A DNA stretch of 64,000 nt from Agrocybe praecox (GCA_964017145.1 OZ024849.1:2046001-2110000); one strand, 5' to 3'; numbered from the stretch's first letter, positions 47,551 through 59,288 are shown. Numbers and translations are program-made. The notes: generated from the sequence alone by a model not told the origin.

Positions 47551-49724
47551 TCAGCCACTCTCGTGTATGCGATCCAGGCTATACTTGTTGCGTGGCGTGA
47601 TGGAGCACCGGAAGGGTTTTGGATGCCTGGAATACAGCGGCACACATTCAGCACAGTTGAGACACCGAACAATATGAGATCAAATGGCACATGGGCAGAT
47701 ACTTACAATGTTAGCCCCGAGACGAACTCCATGGGAGGATAGATCGCCTTTCCGTTCTCATCGACTGCCGGTTTAATATCGAATAATGCGAGTATGTAGG
47801 CGATAGCAATCCAGACGCTGGCATCTCCGAGATACTTCCCAGGGCATATTCTTGATACAGAATATATGAGTTTACGTATTTTTGAACAGGAGTGGGAACA
47901 TGCCTTCGACCGAAACCGAACTGGGCGACTGGGTGTGGCTCTCCACGGGAGTATCGAGAGGGATCAAATATTGTTGCATCTTTATAAACGTCTTCGTCCC
48001 AAGTCATACCTCTGTAATCAGACAGTAAATAGGACTATTGCTCGAAATAAATACTTTATCCTGCCTTGTGTTTGGAATAACAGTTGCACCTTTGGGAATG
48101 AACATCCCTTCGTACACGTCGTCTTCCATTGCTCGATGAGGCAAACCTATAACGAAAAATCAATTTATTTATCAGAGACAAGAGGTGATTTGTTTTTGAA
48201 AGTATGGATATTTCACCTGATGGGACGGAGTTATACCATCTATATGACTCCTGAAGTACACCTTCAATGTAGGGTAGATTATTGCGATCATCAAATGTAG
48301 GCAGACTGGAACCAGCGGATCCAATAACACGAGCAAGTTCTTCCTGAGCCTTGGACTGTACTGATGGATAGTGTACCATGGCGAAAATGAATATAAGTAT
48401 GGTTGCCCAGGTCTAATGACATGATCCATATACACCAAGCGGAAATTTAGGTCAGTTTATGTGACGTCAGACTGGTGGAAGAAGGCGTACAGTGTCTGTT
48501 CCTGCGGTATAGCAAGTCGCAGCGGCGCCTTTGATATCCATTTCGTCAAATGAGCACTGGTCGCCTTTCCTCTGAAGCTCCTCGACATGTGTGCTAATGA
48601 AAGAGTCCAGTGACGTGTTATTTTTCTGGATTACATCGTGTCAGTGTTGCTAAGACAGATCGATTCGAAGGTTATTCCTACTTACCATTTGTCGCACCAC
48701 ATCCTCAAATGGATAATTATACAGCTCATCCACCATCGGCCTGAGTCGACGTGACAGAGTTGCTGGGTATGTTCCTGGGAACCAGGATGGGAAATATTGC
48801 ACTATGACAAGCAAGCCATCAATGGTTCGTTTATAACGCAACTCCATTCCTATGGCACGTACAGAAAGGAAAAAGATCGACCGAATTACTACCAGGAGGA
48901 GCGCAGTTCGTAATGCAGTATCCAGCATTTGTCATCAACCTAATGTAAGGATCGTCATCGCTGCGGATTTCCTGGCCATGTACAATGCGCAGAATAATCG
49001 CTGTGGAAAATCTGTACAAAAGACGCCATGTCAATGCGTCAATCTCGAATACATACAGTGGATGGGCGACAGTTATCTTACCGACTCAAATGCTTGATGA
49101 ATTCCTCTGGCCTGTTCATGATGTTCCGAACAAGTCTCAGCGCTTCGTGAGCTTGATGTACTTGGTAATCTATACACTTTTCCTGGTTGAAGTACTCGTT
49201 CAACATGCGACGGTGCTGACGGAATTCCTTCCCGTACGACATGAAAGATACGGCTTTCTCCCATCCCATCCTAGAAGTAACTATTAGTATAAATATTCAC
49301 GCGTAATACTGTTGGAAGAATCGATCAAGGAAACGTACAAGTCCATGACAGGAGATGTCGGCCTGTCGCTGTAAATTGCGCCTCGTTTATCAAGAAGTTC
49401 CACAGCTGCCTTCGTGCTGTTGAGGATAATCATATTTCTTCCCAAGATACACAAACGCGACACCTTCCCTGGTTTAATTTATCCTGCGTTCAGCTATATA
49501 TCGTAGTTTTAAGAACGAAGCATAGACTCACCGTAATCCTTCGAGAGATTGTGGAAGTAATTTTCAATATGTTCCTTGGGTAACTTTCTCAAGTGGCCAA
49601 TGATTGGGTCCGCAGGAGGCCCGGGAGGAAAGGGTGGTTGATTCCAGTCTTTCTTGCGTCGGACAATCCACCATGAAAGAAACAGCGCAGTTGCTAAAAC
49701 GAGGAAAATAGTCTGGGGAAACAT
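47551..49724 (-). CDS. Cytochrome P450, tandem copy 2
   Basis: The frame starts MFPQTIFLVLATALFLSWWI, chosen over an ATG 20 codons upstream because it aligns with the start of copy 1, and runs through the hinge FPPGPPADPIIGHLRKLP. First exon 49724-49532; last exon 47626-47551 after a 74-nt intron whose donor is GTAAGT. Motifs: YGKEFRQHRRMLNEYF, AATCYTAGTDT (I-helix), VLQESYRW (ExxR), FDPSRYSRGE, FGFGRRICPGKY (haem thiolate), and a tail HPKPFRCSITPRNKYSL. All exons I traced are open and in phase. It is clearly paralogous to copy 1 and is the parent-like sequence of the decayed copies at 30960-31545 and 57245-57385. Endoplasmic-reticulum monooxygenase; substrate unknown. Confidence 0.9.
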
Positions 49725-50860
49725 GACATACAAATGTTCAGCAAAGATGGTAAGACATGCGAAATACGTGGAGATGAGAATCACACCTAATCTCTGGTCC
49801 TTCCTATGATTATATAGAATTTTCTTCTGTCTTCTATTTCTAAACGAGTTCGTGGAATATTAAATGTCTATTATGGTCAGCCAATGAACGACAGATCGTT
49901 CCTCATAAATCCACCTCCTGGGAAGGTCGAACACCCCTCGCGCTTCGGGCCGCTTCGACACCTGGCCACAATCCTCAACATAGAACCAACGTTGGAGCAC
50001 TGTATGATCTAGTAAACTATAAACGCTGGAGCTCGCAAGGACGTCGAAAAAAATACGGACATTAGCAGTTGCGGTTAAGAGTGGAGTGGATGTATTGGTT
50101 GAAACGGGTGGCGCTGAATGTTGCACAGATCTTGTTTTATTTTTTGAAATTAGAAATAGCTCGAATTACCGAATTTACGAATGCATAATACAGGAAACTT
50201 GTCACTCGCTTGTACAAGAACATAAAGAAGATAGTCTCTTGCAGTGATGGGACATTGAAAAAAATTCAATATCTAGAAAACACAGATTAAATTGATTGCG
50301 AATAGAACAAGATGCTCCGGATGCTTACGATAATTTTGAGCGTTGACGAGAACGGTTTATGCTCTCCGTTACGTGTTGGAGGAGTTATCCGGCAGTCACA
50401 ATCATCCTTGTGGCATACATGCTTTGACCACGAGCATCCGTATGCAACCTAGGTGGGGCGAAAGAGCGGCGAAGGGTTCTATAGACATCGAAGACGGACG
50501 GATTCCAGGCTTGTTGTAGATTTGAAAGTAAACGAGGGGTCGTTCGAGCGTTCAGCGTTGAAGAAGCGTTGGGGTCCTCAATTAATTCGGTTCCAAGTTG
50601 TAAGCCAGGAGCGAAAATTCCGAATAAGTGCTTGCGACCACTTTGTGGTACCCATTTTCGACGGGCAGGAGTCGAGCTGGCGAGAGTTGCCCATAATCTT
50701 GCCGTCCATGTTTCTCAGCATGAACGCAGGACTGCTTCCTCGTTCATGAGGAATAAACCAACATGACGGCCTGCACAGCACGTTCTCACAAGCACCAAGC
50801 CAGCACTAGACCGTAAGGAAGCCAGGATTCGATTTCTTTGACATGGTCAGTCTGCGCATG
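49725..50860. repeat. P450 5'-flank block (paralogous to 31546-32560 and 57400-58330)
   Basis: Non-coding by comparison: frames differ between the three copies. Carries the landmark series CACCTGGCCACAATCC, AACATAGAACCAACG, TTGAACGTT-like indels and a TCGGTTCCAAGTTG segment. Part of a block present three times in the window. Confidence 0.75.
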
Positions 50861-50861
50861 T

Positions 50862-51465
50862 TATAGCATTAAACAACATTCTCACCTATCCATTCACAGG
50901 CCTCAGCGCTCACAGATCATCCGATCATCCTCCTCCCTCCAACTCCTTGTGCAATCAAGTTCCTCTCATAAAGCAACACTCCGTCTCGCTGGCGTGCTAT
51001 GACTCACACAAGCATCGTAATGAAGCGAATGACCGTCTCCCAACTCTCTGACGCCTGCGTAGCAATAAACGGGATGATCAACCAAGAGAGCAAGCTATAA
51101 AGACAGCACAACAAGAGGTTAGTCCATCTTCCAGAAGCATACAGTCTGATGTTTACTTTACCAGTTTTTTCTCGCGCCATAGGATCTAAGGTGATCATAG
51201 AAAGACGGGTCCTGCGTCCACCACGGTTATCGTCGGATAGGGAAACTGCGATAGACAACATTAACAAATGGAAGAATTCGAAACAACAGGTGCTCGCCTC
51301 ACGTTGTCATCATCACTGAGAAAGATGGGCGTGAAGTGAAGTGAGTTGTGCAGCTGTGAGTCATCGACGGTGCATCGCTGGCGCTCTCGTCGTCATCTTC
51401 TTCTAAGACTTGTTGGCTGAAATAGTTGCTACGTGCCCTCCTCTGTGAATGGCGAATGTCCTAGT
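50862..51465 (-). pseudogene. 3' part of an unrecognised gene, copy 1 (second copy about 58340-58985)
   Basis: Comparison of the two copies reveals exons. A segment ending PIFLSDDDN joins, through GTGAGG...CGCAG, to DPSFYDHLRSYGARKN, then across GTAAAG...TATAG to CLLSWLIIPFIATQASESWE and a stop at about 51004. The other copy has PIFLGDDDD, SFYDLLRSYGASN and LLFWLILPFIATQASES followed by a stop. Stops close the frame upstream of the first segment in copy 1, so no start could be assigned. The last part is a hydrophobic helix. I do not recognise the family and regard both copies as remnants. Confidence 0.45.
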
Positions 51466-51479
51466 AACATGATTAAAGT

Positions 51480-52330
51480 CAGCTTACAGCGACGAGCGCA
51501 TGATGAAAAAGTTATACGTGCATGTTCGATAAAGTGATGAAATAATGCAGTTGACTATTCGAACCCAGGAGGGATGAAAATATGCTAGGGGAATTTTGAA
51601 GTTGGGATGAAAACAGGATGACGTATACGTAGCTCAATTTGGGCGCCATGAAATATAAATGTCCGATGATTGCCGAAAGCGGCGCTGCTCTACTGCTACT
51701 CCTGTCCCTCCCCACTGTAGGACCCTCCTCCATTTCTACCTTAACCTTTCTGCCACCATCCCCTTCATACAATGAGATAAATTGGGACTGCGATTGAAAC
51801 AAGGCGTCATGTGGAACGAGAAAATCTCTGCTGCACACTGGTGTCTGGACCGACTTTGGAAACCCTCGTTATAAAGCTGGAATCATCAACTCAAACGCAA
51901 ACGGGAATACAAACACATTGAAGGATGGAGGAGATTGATTGGGTGCTTTTAGACTGCAGCAAAATTGCTTATTGGTAAGAACAACTTTGGGTTAAATCGT
52001 TCTGCGCGCCTGATTTTGAAGGGGCATATGGACGTTCCAATTCCCAATTTCGATTTCATCAAACTAGATGAACAGTTATGCTTCTCGCCGACGTATCAAT
52101 GAAATAAAACGCCCAGCTAGTGCAACAATCTGAATCCTTGATCCTTACGCTTGCGAGGGTAATCACGCTCTACCTCCTAATTTTCTGGTAAAAGCCGATA
52201 CTATTATGGAAGGAAAGACCAGGATAGTACAAAATGTTCTTCAACGTTGATGCACTTCATTCGATATCCACACATATACGTCTCTGTATACCTCCTTTCT
52301 TTAAGCTGTCCCCTGTCTCTTACTCGCAAT
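51480..52330. other. Gene-poor spacer
   Basis: No supported gene. The frame 51512-51838 (minus) is not conserved in the paralogous block near 59000-59130. Confidence 0.45.
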
Positions 52331-52608
52331 ATTTTCAGCCCAAACATTCGCAATCAAATTTTCCGACTCTAAATGTATTTGGACTAACAAAGATGGGTCA
52401 AGCGTATACAAACATGGTGGTTCTCGGGCCTTTAGATGTGTCTACAGCCACCTGCTTTCTAAAACTCCGGTTTCAGTCAACATGCTCATAGGAGCCGAAA
52501 ATGAGTACATCCTCTATGTCAACGGAAATCAGGTTGGCGTCGGTCACACTTATTCAACCGCACAAGGATATTATATTCTCCTCTCCCCAATCACCAACAA
52601 GATATAGA
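52290..52608 (+). pseudogene. N-terminal half of a secreted beta-sandwich (lectin/adhesin-like) protein
   Basis: One frame reads a hydrophobic leader ending PCLLLAIFSAQT, then SDSKCIWTNKDG, GGSRAFRC.Y, KTPVSVNMLIGAENEYILYV and NGNQVGVGHTYSTAQGYY before a TAG at about 52606. The series W-T-N, G-RAFR, KTPV, a YxLYVNG and an AQxY is the one I know from secreted basidiomycete proteins with a galactose-binding-like or carbohydrate-binding beta-sandwich. A stop (TAA, about 52302) precedes the leader and no in-frame ATG is present, and the second half is missing. A likely C-terminal half of the same family is at 59289-59479. Confidence 0.6.
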
Positions 52609-52690
52609 AGAAGAGGATTGACGGAATGGTTCCACGGGAAGAGGCTCATTCGACTATGTGAATACAGACTTGTCAGTGATTATGGGCGAC

Positions 52691-53227
52691 TCATAGACAG
52701 GTAAAGGCGCTTTTTGAGGTACTGGCACCGGTTCTGCCAGGGATGAGTCGGAATTTGCTACTGGAACCTGGAAGTGACGGTGCGGATGGGAAAGGTGAAG
52801 CCACAGGTATAAGTGAGATAAAAAAATAATTACGCTGGGCCTCAGTAGATGTTTTTGCTGCAGGAGATGATGAAAAAAGGCTGAGGTACAGTTTGCTAGA
52901 TGAGATTAATGATGATCGCTTTGGCAGGATTGGCTTCGAATTGGTGTGTGATGGAAATGGAGGGAGTGCGACATCGGTTGCGCTGAGATTGATATTGAAT
53001 ATTGAGGAGTGATCGGATAGCTGTAACAGGATGACGGGGAGGGGTTTCTGGCTCAGTCGAAATGCTGTCCACTGCAGAGATGCGTGTTGAAGGCACCTCT
53101 GAGACAAAACTGGCAAGGGGCCCATAGTGCCCGGAACACCAGTGGATGTATCTGGGATGTTCTGAGCTTTGGCTGCCAACCTTTGAGCCTTTCTACAAGC
53201 TCGCTTTTCAGCAGTGGCTGCCAGCAT
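52691..53227 (-). other. Open frame of 178 codons (unrecognised)
   Basis: The frame begins MLAATAEKRACRKAQRLAAK, a basic Ala/Lys-rich start, and continues Ser/Pro-rich. A second frame (52896-53096) overlaps. No domain, no paralogous copy in the window to test it. May be repeat-derived. Confidence 0.25.
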
Positions 53228-53404
53228 GATGAAGCTGGTTTGGCAGGTATAAAAAGAATTTTGATGGAAAAGGAAGCCTCTATTAAAATGATGTCTGGGA
53301 GTTATGCAGTGTCTGATGGTAGTGTACCGAGGGTGAGAAAGAAAGCAGTAGGCAGAAAATGCGTTTCCAGCGTGTCAAAAACGTTAAAAAGCGACCAGAA
53401 TCCG

Positions 53405-54950
53405 TAACCCCCTCTCTTTCGTTTAAACTTCAGCCTTTCTGAAAGAAGTCCGTTTGAATAAGTAAAATTGTTTAAACAGCCGTTTAAACGGTTTACCCTG
53501 ATTAAACAATATTGAACCACCAATCAACACACTAAACAGATTTTAAACTGCAATTTCAACATATTAACTGTTTTAAACACGTGGAACAGTTTAAATTATT
53601 ATTATGTGTGCAACGGAGGTTTAATCAGTATGCACATAGGAGAGGGGCGACTAAATTACTAATAGCAAGAGGCACTGTATTTTACACCTGCCTCTAAAAG
53701 GTACTGAAAGGATGAGATAAAGGAAAATGAAGTCGGAACGGGGAAAGGGGGAAGGACAGCAAATAATTGGGAAAGGCACACTCACAATGAAGAGGGACGG
53801 AAGTGTTGTTGCTGCCAGCGCCTGCTGCCAATACTGGATAACTGTAGTAAGTGCTTCATCACGCAGGCGAAGTAGACAGGCCACATACCTTTGTGAACAT
53901 TCTGTTCAAGAAATTGATCACTCTTATTCTTACCTTCTTGCTGTGCCACATCACAGAGTAACCCCCCAACGCCATCCGAACATGTCTATCATCGTTGGGA
54001 CTGGTGGGTATGTTTTCATTCCGTGCTTGTGCTAGCGTGGTGGCTTTGGTGTTTTTACTACTGAGCTTGAAGCTTGACCGTGACCCTTTGACGTGAGCAC
54101 AGGGAATGTCAATGTCGGCTGGGAGGGTGGCAAGGGGAATAAGCATCTCTGCGTAGTTACTGCTTTGAATTTGAGATTTGAAACTCCGAACAACCGTCGG
54201 AGAATCAATAGAACAATACAACTCGGAGAATTCCGTACATTCACATGATTCTTTATGCCAGCAAACGACCGCATCAAAGCCTCTTCTTTTATCCTCTCAT
54301 GTTCCCCGCGTCCCAACTGTGCTACCACCTTCAAATTTTCTTCGAACCTATATGAACTCATAGAACATTCCCTGAAAGTGGTGTCTGCCCCCAGGCTTGA
54401 ATAACAAGCCACGAAAATATCAATATCCAGATCCGAAATTAGTATGTTATGTATTTTCCATTCTTTGTGCCCCCTTTCCCCTTTGCCTTGACTTTCTGTT
54501 TTGGATGGGGGGATGTGATTAAAAACTGTTTAATCATTTAATCCGTTTAAACTACTTTAAACCGTTTAATTCTGTTTTAACCATCCAGTCTCGTTTGGAA
54601 CTGTTTGATTTCATTTTAACCGTTTAACACTGTTTGCTTTCATTTTGTGATTAAACAGTGTTTAATATGCTTGATTGTTTACCTCATTTTAAACTGTTTA
54701 ATTCAGTTTATTTCTCTTTTATAGTTAAACACCACTTCTCTGACAGTATACAGTGATGTCATGCTTTTCGTGCATATTTTAGGATATTTGATGAGATTTC
54801 TTGTTTTAATGCTTAGGCAGCACCTGATATATAAAAAAGTAAGTTGTTTGAACAGGACGAGCCGTTTAAACACCTGTTTAAACCTTTTTACCTGTTCAAA
54901 CAGCTTTCTTTTAGAAAGGCTGAGGTTTAAACGAAACAGAGCGAGTTTCA
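53405..54950. mobile_element. Inverted-repeat element rich in GTTTAAAC palindromes
   Basis: 53415-53505 and 54845-54945 are inverted copies: both contain CGTTTAAAC, TCAGCCTTTCT, AAAGAA and AAACGG-type blocks in mirrored order. Between and beside them are dozens of TTTAAAC/GTTTAA units (53425-53620, 54530-54720). The interior (53700-54460) contains frames on both strands without recognised domain. It looks like a non-autonomous element whose subterminal regions consist of a short repeated palindromic word; boundaries and target duplication could not be set. Confidence 0.6.
53859..54412 (-). other. Frames inside the GTTTAAAC element (unrecognised)
   Basis: 54032-54412 (126 codons, MACYSSLGADTTFRECSMSS) and 53859-54221 (120 codons) overlap in different frames on the minus strand. 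I could not join them by convincing splice sites. They may be captured host sequence or non-coding. Confidence 0.2.
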
Positions 54951-55039
54951 TCCAGAATGGTCTGCTGGCACCCAGTTTTGATGATGAAACTGGGTAAGGT
55001 GTTGCCAAAAAAGCGAAGAGCAGCGAATCGCCCTGTTGT

Positions 55040-55215
55040 CATCGGATAGAGCAGTCGAGCATGCAGCTGGCTGGGCTAGATGCGCGTCGAGAAGACACTT
55101 ACGATGGCTGTCGTGGTGAAAGGATGATTAGATCCGGTTATGTACGCGTTGTGGTCACATATCTGTACATAATCTAATATGATCGGACCAGCCCAGATGG
55201 CAGCCAGAACGTTGC
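55040..55215. repeat. Dispersed 0.2-kb repeat, second copy
   Basis: Paralogous to 32340-32545. Lies just outside the GTTTAAAC element. Confidence 0.5.
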
Positions 55216-55632
55216 GACGCAGGTGACAGATATCATAGATAAATGCGCTTAATATACCATGGAATTCATTAACACTTGATTCTGTCCAGTGCCCTTGATA
55301 AATTGAAGGGGTCAGGGTTAGCGTCAAACTTTGAACAAACAGCTGGGACCTATAACAGGAATGCGTGAGAATTCGACTCCCCTTACGAGTTTGAACTCGC
55401 ACCGGACATGATCGTATTCGACCAGTAAGAGTAGTACAATGTCCGATGTTGGCTCTAACTTTGCTTTGCAAGGGCAGATTGATTTGGTCAGATATGTTGC
55501 AAGAAAGGGTCAGATATTCTGGTGGTGTTTTCTATAATTTAACACATACCTGGAAACGCGACATATATCTTTCTTTGCTCGGTTTCCTCTGTGTCTGGTA
55601 TTTATCTCTCGTCATCTTTATACCAATCCAAA

Positions 55633-56532
55633 ATGTGGCCGCTCACTATGATTTCTACCGCATTCTTTTTATTGATATTTTTTACTTGGACCGTCTCTGC
55701 TCAATGGATCACGCAGACTTCTGTCGCTCCCGATTTGAAACCGACTGAACATTTGTTGGAGGATGGCTCTATGCTTGTAGGACACCAAATCAGGCAGTGG
55801 GTCATATCTGGTAGGAGGCATGGTGACACAGCTAGTATGGCGCGTAGGGTTAAAGTCGGTAACATTACGCCTCCGCGTCCGACTTCCTCTCATGGATTGG
55901 AGTTAGTCGAAAGCGAAACCCAAGCTGCTACTCCGACATCCACAGGAGCATCATCAAGTACAGACGCGATAGGTGTTCCTGAAAACCGTTCTGAAATTGG
56001 AGCTCCATCTAATACAGGAGTGGTGACAACATCCGGCCCAAACATCACACTTCCTGATTCACAAACCGTACAAACAACCCCACCAAACGTTTTTGTTCCT
56101 ACAAATACTGAGCTGCAATCGACTCAGACAGCCTTTGCCGGAGATGGCAAACTTGGTACTATCAGTAGCACTACTCGGAGCACTCTGCCCATGACCGCCG
56201 TTGCTGCAAGTGGTGGCGCAACCGGAGGCATAGCCCAAATAATAGGAACGGCTCCAACGGAAACATCAGTTACAGGGCTTCTCATTCCCATAACACCATC
56301 CAATGTACCGCTCACAACCGCAGACCCAGGGCCGCAATCTACTTCAACAACCGTGGCCCATTCGGAAAATCAAACGATGATCACAGACCCAAATTTTACG
56401 CAGACGACTTCATCAGACGACGTGCATCAGACGCAAGGGATGATCTCCCCCTCAAATAACCATTCGTCGACAAGAAACAATCACATCATTATATTTATAG
56501 GTGGCCTTATTCTTTTCGCTTCTTGTGTCTGA
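55633..56532 (+). CDS. Mucin-like secreted or surface-anchored protein, copy 1
   Basis: A 299-aa single-exon frame. The start at 55633 is preferred over one 14 codons upstream because it is the first Met of a clean signal peptide (MWPLTMISTAFFLLIFFTWT then VSAQ) and because the paralogue at 61298 begins identically. The middle is Thr/Ser/Pro-rich with several N-glycosylation sequons (NRS, NIT, NQT, NFT, NHS), and the C-terminus is a short hydrophobic stretch (IIIFIGGLILFASCV) with almost no tail, consistent with a GPI-anchor signal or a membrane anchor. It would be heavily O-glycosylated at the cell wall. No catalytic domain. The conserved stretch after the signal peptide (LVGHQIRQWV..RHGDTASM) is the most protein-like part. 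Confidence 0.75.
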   Translation: MWPLTMISTAFFLLIFFTWTVSAQWITQTSVAPDLKPTEHLLEDGSMLVGHQIRQWVISGRRHGDTASMARRVKVGNITPPRPTSSHGLELVESETQAATPTSTGASSSTDAIGVPENRSEIGAPSNTGVVTTSGPNITLPDSQTVQTTPPNVFVPTNTELQSTQTAFAGDGKLGTISSTTRSTLPMTAVAASGGATGGIAQIIGTAPTETSVTGLLIPITPSNVPLTTADPGPQSTSTTVAHSENQTMITDPNFTQTTSSDDVHQTQGMISPSNNHSSTRNNHIIIFIGGLILFASCV

Positions 56533-57240
56533 TTCACGAGTTCCACGTTGCAACGTAAGTGCATATATTACATCCACTTGAGTCAGCAAAGCTCATTCTT
56601 GGGTAGGACACGGAAGCGCACTGTGCAGAGAAGTATATAGGGGACATTGAATTCCCAGAAATTAGAATCTTGGACTATTGTGCCTTAATGCTATTTTGAT
56701 TCTCTCAGTTCAACGGCACATTAAATTTTGCCAGAATTTTTTTTTCGTATTTATTATGTCTCACATATTAATTAATCTGTCAAATATTCTGGTGATAGAA
56801 TACACTTTTTTGATCAGTCATCACCTAAGGAAATATCTTTCGACACAAGGGACATTCAGAAATTTGGGTCCATCGAGTCACTGGTCCAAATAGACCTTGG
56901 ACCTGAACTTTGCACCGAAAATCATGATATGAACTCACAATGCACCAATGTAATGCACCAACAATGTGCTCACTGTGTACCAATAATAAACCACTTATCT
57001 ACTCGGTTTCTGGGATGAAAAACAATGCAGTTACATTCAATGCATTGCCGTGCTTGTAATAACAGTTAGATTTACACTCAGCTTGTACCATGCTTTTGAA
57101 ACGATATAAACGTTCTGAGTTCGGTTGATGAGGTGAGACAAGACGAAATCGTCTCGGGGGTTCAAAACCTCGTAGGTAACGTTGAGACTGAAAAATACGG
57201 GGATATGACTGGTTGTGAGATTAAATGGGCTGTATTTCAC
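56533..57240. other. Spacer
   Basis: 56533-56840 is paralogous to the flank of mucin copy 2 (62186-62470). The rest shows no supported gene. Confidence 0.5.
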
Positions 57241-57244
57241 TGAA

Positions 57245-57385
57245 GTGATTACATTGGGTCCGAAGGAGGCCTGGGAGGAAAGGTGGTTGATTCTAATCAT
57301 TCTTGCGTCGGACAATCCACCATGAAAGACATAGCACAGTTGACAAAACAAGGATAATAGTCTGGGGAAACATGAAATAGAGATG
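57245..57385 (-). pseudogene. P450 N-terminal remnant
   Basis: Matches the start of P450 copy 2 (49610-49740) including the anchor-coding segment, the Arg-rich hinge and GPP-rich codons, but the exon is cut just before the PIIGH motif and nothing further of the gene follows. It marks the edge of a duplicated block that extends to about 59130. Confidence 0.8.
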
Positions 57386-59150
57386 TTCAGCAAAGATGGC
57401 AAGACATACGAAATACGTGGGGACAGGAAATTGGGAATCACACCTATTCTCTGGCCCTAGAATTATATAGTCTTCTTTTATCCCCTATTTCTAGATAAGT
57501 TCGTGGAATATTAAGTGTCTATGTATTGCGGTTAACGCTTGAACGTTGAACGTTTGAACCGCCACAACTTCCCACTCCAAAGGTCTTCAATACAAGAAAC
57601 TTACTTCAGCTAATGAATGACAGATCACTCCTCATAAATACAACTCTTGGGAAGTTCGAACACCCCTTGCGCTTCGGGCAGCTTTGACACCTGGTCACAA
57701 TGATCAACCCTTAACGCTCCTTAACGTTTAACATAGAACCAATCCTGAACATAGAACCAATGTTGGAGCAGTGGATGATCCAGTGAATAGAAACACTGAG
57801 GCTCACAGGGGCGTCAGGAAAATGTGGACAATAGGGTTAAGAGTGGATGTATTGTTCGAAATGGGGGGAGGTGAATGTTGTACAGATCTCGTTTTAGAGA
57901 TAGCTCAAATTACCGAATTTACAAATGCATTACACAGGAAAACTGTTCTCTTGTACAAGAACACAAAGATGGTTCCACGTAGTGATGGGGCATTGTAAAA
58001 AATTCAATATCTAGAAACACAAATTAAATTGACTGCAAATAAAACAAGATACTCCAGACGCTTACGATGTTATGCTAAGAAAAACTGGAGAGGTGGGTAA
58101 ATCGACTGTCCGCTCTCATCAATGGCAGGGAAAATTTTGAGTGTTGACGAGAACGGTTTATGCTCTCCGTTACGCGCTGGAGGAGTTATCTGGCCTGAAC
58201 AATAGTCACTGTCATCCCTGTGGCATATTTTGACCACGAGCATTCGTATGCAGCTTAGGCGGCACAAAGGAGCGGCGAAGGGTCGCAAATGAATAGCACC
58301 AAGCCAGCACTCGACTGTAAGGAAGTTGGAATTTTGATTTCTTCAATATGGTCAGTCTGTGTATGTTACAGCATTAAACAACATTCCTACCTATCCATCC
58401 ACAGGCCTCAGCGCTCACAGATCATCCGATCCTCCTCCCTCCAACTCCTTGTGCAATCAAGTTCCTCTTATAAAGCAACACTCTGTCTCGCTGGTGTGCT
58501 ATGATTCATTTCTGCATCAGGAACCGACCATATACCACAGCCAAAACAGACTCACAAGCATCGCAATGGAGCAACACCTATCTCCTAACTCTCTGATGCC
58601 TGCGTAGCGATAAACGGGAGGATCAACCAAAACAACAGACTATGAAGACAGCACAACAAGAGGTTAGTCCATCTCCCACAAGCATAGAGTCCGATGCTTA
58701 CTTTACCTGCTGTTACTTGCGCCATATGATCTAAGGAGATCATAGAAAGACAGGCCCTGCATGCACCACACAGTTATTGTTGGATAGGGAAACTGCGATA
58801 GACACCATTAGTAAATGTAAAAACAACAGGTGCTCAACTCACATCGTCGTCATCACCGAGAAAGATGGGCGTGAAGTGAAGTGGGTTGTACAGCTGTGAG
58901 TCTTCGACGCTGCATCGCTGGCGCTCCTATTTTCATCTTCTTCCAAGACGTGTTGGCAGAAATGACTGCTAAATGCGGTAACGTGACCTCCTCTGTGAAT
59001 GGCGAGTGTTATAATACAGTAGACTACTTGAGTCCAGGAAGGATGGAAATATGCTAGGGTGAAAACAGGATGGATGGCGGATACCTACCTTGGTTTGGGA
59101 GCTATAAAATTAAAGGTCCGATGATTGCCGAAAGCGGCATTCGCCTACCC
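57386..59150. repeat. P450 5'-flank block, third copy
   Basis: Paralogous to 49725-51600 with small indels, including two AACGTT-rich insertions (about 57525-57600 and 57700-57745). It contains the second remnant of the unrecognised gene (58340-58985). Confidence 0.8.
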
Positions 59151-59288
59151 ATTGCAAAGTGCTAGACCTCAAAGCTTCAAATTCAAAGCTTTACCCAGCT
59201 CTGGGCTTTATTTTCCACTCTACGTCCAAGGCCCGTTAGTCTGGAGCTGGAGTGCAACAAAAAATGGGGTTACTTGATTCCTGACCAA

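Noticed and set aside
51150..51310. Frame SLSDDNRGGRRTRLSMITLD read as an exon of the unrecognised gene
   Set aside because: Comparison with the second copy near 58750 shows that only the frame giving SFYDxLRSYGA is compatible with both copies; the other reading is in the intron and a shifted frame.
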